DNA of 64,000 nucleotides from Rebecca billardiae RCC1528 (Eukaryota; Haptophyta), in NCBI GenBank assembly GCA_965240325.2, contig OZ251224.1, forward strand, positions 868,001 through 932,000. Direction: 5' to 3'. This document shows positions 33,544 through 43,063 of this stretch, piece by piece. A program made the translations under genes and the position numbers. Each line of letters starts with the position of its first letter. The first letter of the stretch is position 1. The notes beneath the pieces were generated by a model. That model was not told where the DNA came from, ran no database searches, and was given only the letters and a program-made list of their open reading frames with translations.

Positions 33544-36500
33544 TCACTGCGTCAGATCGATGACATCGTCGTCGTGATCATCGTGTAGCCGAGCTTGATC
33601 GCCTCGCCTGCCTCCGACGACAACGCGTTCGGCCAGCCCGTTGCGATGCCCGCTCCGCCCCGCCTCGTGCTCGGACGCGCGGCCCGCGTCGCGAGGCTCA
33701 GGCTGTGCCGCCGGTGCTGGCCCGGCCGGTCGGGCGCCGGCGTCCCGCCCCGGCCCAGCTGCTTGCGGAGCCGAGGGCTGCGCTGGGCCCGGCGCCTCAG
33801 GCTCAGGCGGATCCGCGGCCGGCGAGTCCGGCAGACCTCCGGCGCGCGCGCCAGGCACAGTGTGCCTTACCGTCGGGTCGCTGAACTGCGTGAGCGCGCG
33901 GCCAGTCGCCCTGCACAGCGCGCGCACGCGGAACGCCACGAGGTCGCCTTGCGGCAGCTCCGTCTTCCTGCACCTGAGCGTGAGGATGCGCCGGCTCCCC
34001 TCGCTGCTGGTCCACTCGCCCCAGCCTGTGCCGTCCGAGGCATCCGCGACAGTGCCCGCGGGCGCGGTGCGCCACTGCACCTCGTACATCACGCCGTCGC
34101 TGCCGTCGTCGTCGCTCCCGGCCGCGTCCGGCGAAGGCGGGTAGAAGGGGGTCCATTCGATCCGCACCTCGCCTGGAGTGCGGTGCGAGAGGTGCCGCCA
34201 GGGCGTGCGAAGGCGGGGCAGGCCGGGCGATGGCGTGCGCGGCGGCGGCGTGGCTCGCGCTGCCGGCTCGGCCGCCGCCGCTCCCGCCCCGACACCGCTG
34301 CTGGCGGTGCTGGCGCCGGTGCGCGGCATCTGCGCAGGGCGTGCGCCCGGCATGGCAGTGCCGCCGCCGCCCTCGTCGCCACCGCCGCCCTCGTCGCCGC
34401 CCTCGTCCTCGTCCTCCTCCTCGTCGGTGAGGCTGATCACGTGCTGTGGGCTCGGCGCGCGGGGCGCGGGCGCCCTTGCGCCCCGCGTCTCCGGTGCGGG
34501 CCGCGCTGGCCGCGTACGAGCTCGCGCCTCCGCCTCCGCGCGTGGCCCAGCGGCGCCGCCCTCGACGCGCGCGGGCTGCGGCAGGGGTGGCGGCGCGGGC
34601 GGCGGCGGCGCGCGGGGCGGCGGCGCGGGCGGCGCGGCAGGCGGCGGTGCCCCCGGCGCTGGCAGCGGCGCCGGGGCGGGCGGTGCGCCGTCATTGGCAG
34701 CCGCGCCGTCCACGTCGTACCCCGGCCCGTCATACGCGAGCAGCCCGAGCGGGCGCGGGCGCACCAGCCCGCAGTCGCACCAGCCGTGGTGCTCCGCGTG
34801 CGCATGCAGCCGCGCCGCGCGCTCCAGCCCGAACTCCTTGGTGAGCGCGTACACCCTCTCCGCGCCCTTGCCAGCCTTCCTGCCCGAGAAGGGCTGCACC
34901 CACGACTCACGCGGCGGGTCGGGCGCGACGAGCATCTTCTGCACGGAGGCGAAGCCGTCGTACAGCCCGGCCTGCCCGGCGAAGCCGCCTGTCCGCGCAA
35001 ACAGGTCCTCCGTGCACAGCCGGCCGTCGTTCGCCAGCTGCATCAGCTTCTCCTTGGGCGCGGCCGCGGCCTTGCGCGCCTCCTGCAGCGTGGGGCGGGT
35101 GCCGTGCAGCCGCGCCAACTGCCGCTCTGCCTCCACCCAGCGCCGGTGCATCACGACGAGGATGGCGAAGTTGCACGAGCGCTCGCGCGGGAAGTACGCG
35201 CCCTCCTTGGCCAGCCTCAGCTTGGCGCACACCGCCTTGACCCCGCCGTGCTTGCCCACCGCTCTCTCCAGGTCGGCGCGGCCGCCCGCCTTGAGCTGCC
35301 GCCCGCTCGGCATTGAGGCCTCGAGCTCAGCGCTGTGCTGCGCGATGAAGGCGCGCAGGCCGCTCTCGAGCTCCTCGAAGGGCATGATGGGCGTCGGCTG
35401 CCGCCCGCGCTTCTTGGGCGCGGGCATCGGCTGCTGCGGCGACGCTGACGCCGAAGGCGTGCCCGCCGCGGCCGCGGCCGTGGCCGCCGCGGCCGTGCCG
35501 GGCTTGGTGGCGCGCGCCGCCCAGCCCGGCAGACCGTCCAAGCGCGCCTGCGCCGACGCGCCGCCGGTGCTGGGGTGCGCAGCCGCCGCGGGCGAGGGCC
35601 CCGTCGGCCCGGCCGCGCCCTCGCCGGCGCCCGCGCGCCACCGGATGCTCGGCGGGAGCGCGAAGCCGTCGACCGGCGCCGCCGCGCCGCTGCTCAGCGC
35701 CGCCTTCTGTCGCTCCGCCTCGGCCGCCAGCCAGTTGCACGTGGCCGCGAGCGACGCCGTGTGGACCACCTCGAAGCCCGCGGCTGGGAGGGCGTCGACC
35801 GCGCCCAGCACGTCGTCGACCGAGGCGTACTGGTTCGCGCAGCCACCCACGCCCTGCCCCGTGCAGCTCCCGCAGCCGCACCGGTACGCCGGCGGCGGGC
35901 TGGCGCCCTCCACGATGTAGACAAGACGCACGGCCGGCGCGGCGGCGCGCGCCGAGCCGCTCGACATCTCGCGCGCGGTGCGCTTCATGGCGGCCTGCTG
36001 CGAGGTCCAGCGGCCGTCGCGCAGCGAGGCGCCGACGTCGACCATCGACTTGCGCTCGATGAGCAGCGGCAGCGCCCGCCGCGCGCCGTCCGCGCCCTGG
36101 CACACGAACAGGTAGTCGCCCAGCCCGGACGGCAGCCGGCAGGTCGCAAACGGCGAGCGCGCGCGCGCGAGGTGCGCGCACAGCAGGTGGAACTTGTCCC
36201 TGCGGAGGCCGCCGCCCTCGCGCTCGTCGACGAGCATGAGCAGCGGCGCGCTGGGACAGTGCTCTCGCACCGCGCCCGGCATCCGCGCCTCCCCCTCCGC
36301 CTCGAGCCGCGCGGCGCGCTCCGCCCCGGCGGGCAGCAGCTCCCACGTGTGCTGTGAGCTGTCCTCCACAGCCGCGCACTGCTTCTGCGCCGAGTGGCGC
36401 TTGATGTAGCGGATGCTCTCGAGCGTGACCTTGTGCTGCCACATGGCGCACTTCGCGCCGTCCGCGATCTGCTCCTCGCTCAGGAACGCCGGCGAGCGCG

Positions 36501-36897
36501 AATCCAGCAGCGCGCGCGCGCGCTCGAGCAGATATTTTTGCGGGCAGTGCTGCTGCGGGCTGCTGGCGCCGTCGCGCCCGTCCGCCTCCCACTGGCGCAG
36601 CGCGACGAGGATCGCCGCGGCCGCGGAGCTGTACCGGCCTTGCCGTGGCGGGTCATCCGAGAAGGAGCGGTCCCTCTCCACCTCCTCCAGCCGGCCGCGG
36701 ATCGTGTTGCCCACGCCCCGCACCAGCCGCTGCGCGTCCTCGGCGTTGCGCACCGCCTCGTCCTCCAGCGCGAGCATGACGGCCGCCCGGCAGGTGTGGG
36801 TGAAGGCCATGCTGTCGTGCGCATGGACCGCGAGTCGCACCGCCGAGTGCTGCAGCCCGCGGATGTAGCGGTGGCGCACGTCGGGCACGCTCGACAT
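33544..36897 (-). CDS. MUS81: MUS81-type structure-specific endonuclease with a long C-terminal extension
   Basis: Single-exon protein of 1,117 residues. Residues about 30-75 resemble the MUS81 N-terminal helix-hairpin-helix (ALEDEAVRNAEDAQRLV then GVGNTI), and 85-165 its winged helix. Residues 218-400 are an ERCC4 nuclease domain with VDERE (223-227), GDYLF (260-264), ERKSMVD (281-287) and VYIVE (326-330), so the metal-binding active site is intact. MUS81 is normally 550-650 residues. The extra C-terminal part holds KKRGRQP (AT-hook or NLS-like, about 495), a helical GR.DL...HGG segment (about 529-562), Pro/Ala-rich sequence, an acidic SUMO-interacting-like VISLTDEEEDEDE (about 819), an FN3-like domain (about 895-1010) and a terminal VIDLTQ. 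MUS81 with EME1 cuts branched recombination and stalled-fork DNA in the nucleus. Confidence 0.78.
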   Translation of the reverse strand: MSSVPDVRHRYIRGLQHSAVRLAVHAHDSMAFTHTCRAAVMLALEDEAVRNAEDAQRLVRGVGNTIRGRLEEVERDRSFSDDPPRQGRYSSAAAAILVALRQWEADGRDGASSPQQHCPQKYLLERARALLDSRSPAFLSEEQIADGAKCAMWQHKVTLESIRYIKRHSAQKQCAAVEDSSQHTWELLPAGAERAARLEAEGEARMPGAVREHCPSAPLLMLVDEREGGGLRRDKFHLLCAHLARARSPFATCRLPSGLGDYLFVCQGADGARRALPLLIERKSMVDVGASLRDGRWTSQQAAMKRTAREMSSGSARAAAPAVRLVYIVEGASPPPAYRCGCGSCTGQGVGGCANQYASVDDVLGAVDALPAAGFEVVHTASLAATCNWLAAEAERQKAALSSGAAAPVDGFALPPSIRWRAGAGEGAAGPTGPSPAAAAHPSTGGASAQARLDGLPGWAARATKPGTAAAATAAAAAGTPSASASPQQPMPAPKKRGRQPTPIMPFEELESGLRAFIAQHSAELEASMPSGRQLKAGGRADLERAVGKHGGVKAVCAKLRLAKEGAYFPRERSCNFAILVVMHRRWVEAERQLARLHGTRPTLQEARKAAAAPKEKLMQLANDGRLCTEDLFARTGGFAGQAGLYDGFASVQKMLVAPDPPRESWVQPFSGRKAGKGAERVYALTKEFGLERAARLHAHAEHHGWCDCGLVRPRPLGLLAYDGPGYDVDGAAANDGAPPAPAPLPAPGAPPPAAPPAPPPRAPPPPAPPPLPQPARVEGGAAGPRAEAEARARTRPARPAPETRGARAPAPRAPSPQHVISLTDEEEDEDEGGDEGGGGDEGGGGTAMPGARPAQMPRTGASTASSGVGAGAAAAEPAARATPPPRTPSPGLPRLRTPWRHLSHRTPGEVRIEWTPFYPPSPDAAGSDDDGSDGVMYEVQWRTAPAGTVADASDGTGWGEWTSSEGSRRILTLRCRKTELPQGDLVAFRVRALCRATGRALTQFSDPTVRHTVPGARAGGLPDSPAADPPEPEAPGPAQPSAPQAAGPGRDAGARPAGPAPAAQPEPRDAGRASEHEAGRSGHRNGLAERVVVGGRRGDQARLHDDHDDDVIDLTQ

Positions 36898-36985
36898 CTC
36901 GCTGGCCCGAGAGCGCGGCTCTTCGATCCCACGAGCTGGCGCGCGGAAGAGCTTCCGGTTTGCGGCCCCGTTTCGGCAGTTTCAG

Positions 36986-37828
36986 CAAAGGAATCAAGGG
37001 GGTAGGACGGAAACGAGACTCCCGGACTCCCCCAGCCGCTGGGGGGCCGTGTTTCGATCCGGTGCTGAGGTTGGAGCGCCCGGCGTCTCGAAGGCGCCCA
37101 CCTGGCGCCCCTCCCCGAACCGACCCCCGCCGCCCGGCGGCGTCCTGCTGGGCGCACGAGCGTGAGCTGGCCGCTGGCGTGAAGCCGAGGTGGAGCCAAC
37201 TCGTCCTTCAGCTCGCAGGCGGCCCGGCTCCTGCGACCGACCGCCCTGCGCGCGCATCCGCCTGCCTGCTTTGGTGCGGAGGCAAACCCGCACGACCCAG
37301 CCCGCCGCCGCCACGCGGCAGCCAGTCGGGGTGTCGTGTCGCGATTTGCGGGTGCGCACCCCGCGGGGCAGGTGGCACTGCCCCGCCCGGTCGCTTCTGA
37401 TCAACGAAATTCCCTCGCAAGCGCCCGCGAACGTGGATCCTCGCCGCGGGCTCGCCAGGGCCCATGTGCGCGCCCGGGTGCCCCGGTCGAGCCAGTCTGG
37501 TGCGAGCACCGAACGATGGTGCGGGCCGGAAGGCGTGGTGCGCGACGTCACCGAGGCTGCGGGCCAGCTAGGCACCGCTTGCGCGCCTACCAGTAGCCTG
37601 TGGGCCGACCACGCGTTCAACCGTGCACCCGATGGCAGTCACGGTGCTCTGCGGCTGGAGCGCGCTGTGCGCTCAGGCGCGAGCGGCCGCCAAGTTGCCG
37701 GGTAGACGCGGTGCGCACGCTATGGCAGCTGCGGATCAGCGTCGCGCGAAGCTCTGCTGCCCCCACCTGAATGCTCGCAGCACCCACCACACGGCCAGCC
37801 GGCCGCGCGCGCCGCGTGGCCACCTCAT
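36986..37828 (+). repeat. Left arm of the foldback element
   Basis: Pairs with 38080-38921. The match stops after CCACCTCA, where the loop starts. Confidence 0.88.
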
Positions 37829-38079
37829 TCGCGCACAGGATCAGCTTCATTCAGAGGCGTCACAGCCGGCCGTACAACCGACAACACGTAGCCTTCTAGC
37901 GCGCGGTAGATCATCATCGACTTGAGCTTGTTCGTCCGTTCCCTCTCCGGTCTCCCGGACGTGGTGTGGCTATGAAAAAGAGCTCGAGAGTGCGCAGATG
38001 TTACGGCGCTTTCTCGCGCCGTGACTTCGAGTCTCACGTTGAGCACACAGTACAATATCCCAAGGCTCGCAGTCGTCGG

Positions 38080-38921
38080 GTGAGGTGGCCGCGCGGCGCG
38101 CGCGGCCGGCTGGCCGTGTGGTGGGTGCTGCGAGCATTCAGGTGGGGGCAGCAGAGCTTCGCGCGACGCTGATCCGCAGCTGCCATAGCGTGCGCACCGC
38201 GTCTACCCGGCAACTTGGCGGCCGCTCGCGCCTGAGCGCACAGCGCGCTCCAGCCGCAGAGCACCGTGACTGCCATCGGGTGCACGGTTGAACGCGTGGT
38301 CGGCCCACAGGCTACTGGTAGGCGCGCAAGCGGTGCCTAGCTGGCCCGCAGCCTCGGTGACGTCGCGCACCACGCCTTCCGGCCCGCACCATCGTTCGGT
38401 GCTCGCACCAGACTGGCTCGACCGGGGCACCCGGGCGCGCACATGGGCCCTGGCGAGCCCGCGGCGAGGATCCACGTTCGCGGGCGCTTGCGAGGGAATT
38501 TCGTTGATCAGAAGCGACCGGGCGGGGCAGTGCCACCTGCCCCGCGGGGTGCGCACCCGCAAATCGCGACACGACACCCCGACTGGCTGCCGCGTGGCGG
38601 CGGCGGGCTGGGTCGTGCGGGTTTGCCTCCGCACCAAAGCAGGCAGGCGGATGCGCGCGCAGGGCGGTCGGTCGCAGGAGCCGGGCCGCCTGCGAGCTGA
38701 AGGACGAGTTGGCTCCACCTCGGCTTCACGCCAGCGGCCAGCTCGCGCTCGTGCGCCCAGCAGGACGCCGCCGGGCGGCGGGGGTCGGTTCGGGGAGGGG
38801 CGCCAGGTGGGCGCCTTCGAGACGCCGGGCGCTCCAACCTCAGCACCGGATCGAAACACGGCCCCCCAGCGGCTGGGGGGTCCGGGAGTCTCGTTTCCGT
38901 CCTACCCCCTTGATTCCTTTG
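38080..38921 (-). repeat. Right arm of the foldback element
   Basis: Inverted copy of 36986-37828; ends TTGATTCCTTTG before the GTTTCAG target copy. Confidence 0.88.
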
Positions 38922-39193
38922 GTTTCAGGTGACAAATCGGACAATGCATGCTGGGGTTGCACATCAGATTCCGTCCGGGTGGGCGGACGTCGCGTGTGCG
39001 GGAGCCGCTATCTTTTCCGTGCTGGCAACCAGTGGCGGCAACCGTCTGTCTGTCGCGTGCGCGGGCGCCCGCTCCATCTCGCGGCCAGCACTGCAAAGGA
39101 GCAGCTTTACTTATTGGCCCACCAGCTCGTCCACCCCAGCCCCCCCCTGCAGTGGCTGCCCGAGGCCCAGCGCCCAGCCGAGAGCGAGCACCG

Positions 39194-40123
39194 ATGTCGA
39201 TCGCGCGTTACGCAGTGACGGGCGGCGCAAGCATTGCCGCGTACGACTACGCGATGAACGACGGCTCGATGGTCTCGTCCGTCGTCAAGCAGCTCGTGAG
39301 CTCCGCGAGTGAGGGCCTTCCGCCCGGCCTGCTCGCCCTGCCGGTGAGCGCCCCAGCCATGCCATCCGTCAGCCGCGAGGTGCTCGACCTCTCGGCGAAG
39401 CTCGACCGGTTGACCGACCTCAGCCTGGGCCATCTCGCCGAGCGCGCGCGCGGTGCCCGCTTCTCGACGAGCACGCTCATCTGGGCGGCGGGCTTTGCGG
39501 TGGGCGGGCTTGCGATCTACGCGGTCGCCACCGGGCGCTGGTGGCCGACCCTGACGGCCAAGCTCGAGAATATGGAGACGTCGGTGCGCGCTGTGGACGC
39601 GAAGGTCGACGCCCGCGCGTCGGAGCTCAGCGCAGCCATGGCCGAGAACCACGCCGAGGTGATGCAGGCCGTGGCGACGGTCGGGGACTCGGTGCGCGAG
39701 GTGAGCAGCTCGGTCGAGCGGCTCGAGCAGCGGATGCAGACGGTGGAGGAGGTTGAGAAGGAGAACAACCGGGGTACGCGCGCGCGCGCGCAGCTGGGCG
39801 AGCCGGCGCAGCACATGCCGCGCCGCGCCGCGCGCCCGCCTCGCCCTCGCTCACCCGCGCGCCCGCGCCGGCCTGTGCGCGCAGGCATCCATATCCTCTG
39901 CGAGGTCGTGGCGAGTAACCTGGACCTGCGGCAGTGCCCGGCGCCGGTGCTCAAGCGGCTGCACGACTTCTCGGGCAGCGAGTACGCCGTGCAGCCCGCG
40001 CAGATCGAGGCGCACGTGCAGCCCGTCGACAGGCCCATGCAGCCCGGCCCATCCAGCCCCAACGAGGCTGCGTCCAGCTTGATGGCCTACCTCACCCAGC
40101 CCGCAGCCTCGGCGCGCCCGTGA
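39194..40123 (+). CDS. Membrane-anchored coiled-coil protein, DUF1664-like
   Basis: Two exons, 39194-39773 and 39885-40123, giving 272 residues; the intron is 111 bp (GTACGCG...GCGCAG), three-fold and without an in-frame stop. An N-terminal soluble part of about 95 residues is followed by one hydrophobic helix (STLIWAAGFAVGGLAIYAVA) and then a coiled coil of about 75 residues (LENMETSVRAVDAKVDARAS and onward to about residue 190). The TM-then-coiled-coil arrangement resembles the plant DUF1664 family, whose role is poorly known. The C-terminal exon has a short conserved-looking helix and a Pro-rich end. The family call is by overall pattern only. Confidence 0.6.
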   Translation: MSIARYAVTGGASIAAYDYAMNDGSMVSSVVKQLVSSASEGLPPGLLALPVSAPAMPSVSREVLDLSAKLDRLTDLSLGHLAERARGARFSTSTLIWAAGFAVGGLAIYAVATGRWWPTLTAKLENMETSVRAVDAKVDARASELSAAMAENHAEVMQAVATVGDSVREVSSSVERLEQRMQTVEEVEKENNRGTRARAQLGEPAQHMPRRAARPPRPRSPARPRRPVRAGIHILCEVVASNLDLRQCPAPVLKRLHDFSGSEYAVQPAQIEAHVQPVDRPMQPGPSSPNEAASSLMAYLTQPAASARP

Positions 40124-40937
40124 GTGAGCGGCCAGGCAGCGCGGCCGGGCAGTGCATGTCTTGTGAGGCTACGCGGCAGGCGCGCACGGCTGCCGGGCGT
40201 ATCCGGGCCGTGAAGCGTGCTTGCAGTGCAGATGATGACTGGGTGATACGGGGGAGCGACGAGACGAAGCGCCGTGCTTCGGGGGCAGCTGGCAGCTGCC
40301 CGACCGACGGGGGCAAGCCTCAACGGCGAGTGCGCACAGGCCACAGCGCCCGTGCGCGGCGCGGCACTGCCACTGGCGAGTGGCCCAGCCGAACCGCGTG
40401 GCGCGCGCGCCAAGAATGCTGATGATGATGATCACAACATCATTGCCATTGGCAATGGCATTCACTCAACAATGGTCATGATTCGGTGAAGTGCCGACTA
40501 ATCGCGGATATCACCGTTACCGCCTACTCAGTCACTGCTGTAGTGGCGTACGGTGCCACGTACCGACTGACACGACTCGCCCGCTCAACGGTCTAATGCG
40601 CCCGCGATTGCCTGAGTCCGTGCCGGACGTGTCGCGCGGCGCAGCTACTAGCTAGCCTGCGGCTGCTTATGCTAGGCCGAGGGCCTTGCCAATGCCAGAG
40701 GCCGGTCCGGGTCCCGCCGGGAAATCATACTACTCTTAGTCTTACGGAAAGCCTCTGAGTCACTGATACTAGACGACACCGCCGCGTGTGCCCGTGCCCT
40801 GCCCTGCTCGAAGGCACTGTAGGCTGGCGTGCTTCCACTGACGCTGGCCTCCGGCATCGCGGCGTCCTCGCCAGCTCGCCGAGGACGACTTTTCGTCATT
40901 GGACCCTGCACCCATCGCCGCCTGAATCTCGGCGAGG
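40124..40937. other. Intergenic region, no gene seen
   Basis: About 800 bp between the DUF1664-like stop and the LAMTOR3 stop. A short ATTGCCATTGGCAATGGCAT inverted repeat lies near 40441-40460. No ORF with family resemblance. Confidence 0.55.
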
Positions 40938-41303
40938 TCATGAGGTCAGCCGCACGTCTGTGAGAAGGCGCTTTAGCTCTGGCATCATGGCCGTCGTCAT
41001 GCCGACGTTCGCGTCGCCCTCGGCCACGATGCACAGATTGAGCGTGCCGCACAGGCCATGCACAATCACCAGGTGTTCGTACGCGCTTGTGACCACGCCC
41101 TCGCCTCCGAGTCGCAACTTCCCCACCTGCTCTGCGGTCATGGCGAAGGTGGCCAGCGCCGACGGGCTGAGCTGCAAATCGACACGATCGTCACGCACGA
41201 TGCGATGGAGCTCGACGCCGTCACGATCGGAGATCACCACCGCGAGTACGCCGTGCGCGCCACGGACGAGTTGCAGTATCGCATCCGCGACGCTTGGCGG
41301 CAT
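40938..41303 (-). CDS. LAMTOR3: Ragulator subunit LAMTOR3 (MP1)
   Basis: Intronless, 121 residues when started at MPPSVADAILQLV; human LAMTOR3 is 124. Key sequence: GVLAVVISDRDGVELHRIV, ALATFAMTAEQVGKLRL, and HLVIVHGLCGTLNLCIVAEG, which follow the roadblock/MP1 fold. An in-frame upstream ATG at 41384 would add 27 residues and overlap the cyclin H start, so the inner start is preferred. LAMTOR3 pairs with LAMTOR2 in Ragulator, which anchors Rag GTPases and TORC1 at the lysosome or vacuole. It lies divergently beside cyclin H with 79 bp between the start codons. Confidence 0.9.
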   Translation of the reverse strand: MPPSVADAILQLVRGAHGVLAVVISDRDGVELHRIVRDDRVDLQLSPSALATFAMTAEQVGKLRLGGEGVVTSAYEHLVIVHGLCGTLNLCIVAEGDANVGMTTAMMPELKRLLTDVRLTS

Positions 41304-41382
41304 GGCTTCGCTTCGTCGCAAGCCGAAGACCCAGCCGATGACGGGCTCCACGATGGCGGCGACAAGTCCGAGTGGCTTGCAC
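41304..41382. promoter_or_regulatory. 79-bp bidirectional promoter/5' region
   Basis: The entire space between the LAMTOR3 start (minus) and the cyclin H start (plus). Both genes must share this DNA for initiation, or each uses a promoter inside the other gene. No TATA box is seen. Confidence 0.5.
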
Positions 41383-42456
41383 ATGCAGTCTTACCGTGCG
41401 ACGGGCCAGGGGCGGCATTGGGTCTTCACTGAGCAGGCTCTGCACGAGGCGCGGCGTCAAGTCAACGCCTCCGCCGCGCGTGCTCTCTCCGGCCACTCGA
41501 TGGCCGATGCCGCCATCGAGCCTCTCACGGCTGAGGAGGAGCTGCAACTCGTGCGCAAGTTCCATCAGGTTGACCTGCGCGAGCTGTGCGACTGGGAGCG
41601 GCTGAAACTGCCGGCGCGCGTGAAGCACACCGCGGCCATGTTCTTCTCGCGAGTCTACCTCACGCGCTCCGTGATGGATTTCACGCCCGGCGGAGCGCTC
41701 GATCCGCGCGTGGTGATGTGCACGGTTGTGCTGATCGCGTCCAAGGCGGAGGAGATGAAGGACTTGGACGTGCGCGTGCTGGAGGAGCGCGCGAAGGTGC
41801 CGTACAAATCCATGCTCGCGCTCGAACCCGACGTGCTCGCCGCCCTGCGCTTTGACCTTTGCGTTCACACGCCTGTATCTGCACTCGCCGGCGCGCTGGC
41901 CAGCGGCACACTCGAGGCCGCAGATGACGCAGAGCTTGACTCTGATGCTGCGCGCGAGCTGCGGAGGCTGTGCGAGGCGTTCCTGGATGGGCCCGTGCGC
42001 GATTCCGACGCGATCTACCTCTTCTCACCGCAGCAGCTTGCGCTCGCCGCGCTGAGCCGCGCGTCCACGACGGCCGAATCGCCGAGTGTGCGCACGCTTG
42101 CATCAGCCCGCATTCGAGCCTGCCTTGGCGCAGCGGGCCTCGGCGGTGAAGCGGAGACGGTGCGCGCAAGAATCGATCTCGCGGCGATGACAGAGGCATC
42201 TGCGCACGGCCTGGATGACCACGCCGCACACGAGCTGTATCACCGCGTGAAGCTGTGCCACCAGTACCTCAAGACTGCGGCGGCGCACGAGACCCTGGCC
42301 AAACCGGACGCCGCCGCTGCTAGCGTGAACGAGGCGAGCAGCAAGCGGGCACGTGATGAGGCCAACGGTGGCGCACACACCGGGAGCGCCGGGCGGAGCA
42401 GTGCGGCAACTGAGGTGGACGAGCGCCCCGCCAAGGTGGCGAAGCCTGTCGGATGA
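41383..42456 (+). CDS. CCNH: Cyclin H (CDK-activating kinase / TFIIH)
   Basis: Intronless, 357 residues, starting MQSYRATGQGRHWVFTEQAL. The RHW.F motif near the N terminus is characteristic of cyclin H, which uses it in the N-terminal helix. The first cyclin box spans about 65-165 (KHTAAMFFSRVYLTRSVMDF, then IASKAEEMKDLDV) and the second about 170-300 (IYLFSPQQLALAALSRA). The C terminus is Ala/Ser-rich with KRARDE and ends VDERPAKVAKPVG, a possible nuclear signal. Cyclin H activates CDK7, which phosphorylates other CDKs and the RNA polymerase II tail. Family length is about 320 residues, so this one is slightly long. Confidence 0.9.
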   Translation: MQSYRATGQGRHWVFTEQALHEARRQVNASAARALSGHSMADAAIEPLTAEEELQLVRKFHQVDLRELCDWERLKLPARVKHTAAMFFSRVYLTRSVMDFTPGGALDPRVVMCTVVLIASKAEEMKDLDVRVLEERAKVPYKSMLALEPDVLAALRFDLCVHTPVSALAGALASGTLEAADDAELDSDAARELRRLCEAFLDGPVRDSDAIYLFSPQQLALAALSRASTTAESPSVRTLASARIRACLGAAGLGGEAETVRARIDLAAMTEASAHGLDDHAAHELYHRVKLCHQYLKTAAAHETLAKPDAAAASVNEASSKRARDEANGGAHTGSAGRSSAATEVDERPAKVAKPVG

Positions 42457-43063
42457 CGACGACGCCGTGCGATGCGCCCACGTTGACGGCGGACACACTC
42501 AGCGGTGGCGCGCCCGCAATCGCGCCGGTGTCGGCCTGATGACGCCTCACGGGCGAGTCGGACTGAGGCGTCTGACTCTGAGGCCCGTGGACGCCTGTTT
42601 CGCGGGTCTGGCCGGCGGCCTGTGCCAAATAAATCAGCCGACCCCTTTCTATACTTATCGTCGTAGACCTATATTGATGCTGCCTGTCCGGGCGGGTATA
42701 TATATATATAGCTTATATTATTAGCTGTCGTCGCGGCACTGCCGTGCCGCCCGTGGCGTTAGGCGTACCGTATGTCTATCAGGCGGCAGGGACGGCCCTA
42801 CTGACGCGAGTTGCTGATAAAGTATATCGACGGTCAGTCACGCCGGCATCGCCGCAACTCCAAACTCACAAACGCGCGATGATATGCGGCGATGCCGGCG
42901 GATGCCGAGCACTGCTGTATGTTGCATCGTAGACGCCAGGACAACATCTTCGTGACTTCGTCACGTACGCGTCGATCATGAGATCATTCGTTGATGATGC
43001 GGATGAAGATCATCACGACTCAGCACGCCGCACGGCGTGCTGCTCGGCGCCGCGCGAACGCTG
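42457..43063. other. Intergenic region, no gene seen
   Basis: Space between the converging stops of cyclin H and dolichol kinase. It has a TATATATATA run near 42700 and a partial inverted repeat CGGCGATGCCGGCG/CGCCGGCATCGCCG (42842-42856 and 42888-42902). Confidence 0.55.

Larger units (their letters stand above)
36986..38921. mobile_element. 1,936-bp foldback inverted-repeat element with 7-bp target duplication
   Basis: Almost perfect inverted repeat: left arm 36986-37828 and right arm 38080-38921, about 842 bp each, around a loop of about 250 bp. Ends read CAAAGGAATCAAGGGGG inward on both sides. The element is flanked by GTTTCAG at 36979-36985 and 38922-38928. Open frames on the arms mirror each other on opposite strands and are not genes; no transposase is seen. 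It sits 88 bp upstream of the MUS81 start codon. Near-identity of the arms indicates recent origin or arm gene conversion. It is not obviously related in sequence to the 2902-9522 element. Confidence 0.9.

Noticed and set aside
37010-38900. Mirror-image open frames of 140-220 codons as a gene pair
   Set aside because: They are the two arms of one inverted repeat; no family resemblance and no start/stop conservation beyond the arm identity.
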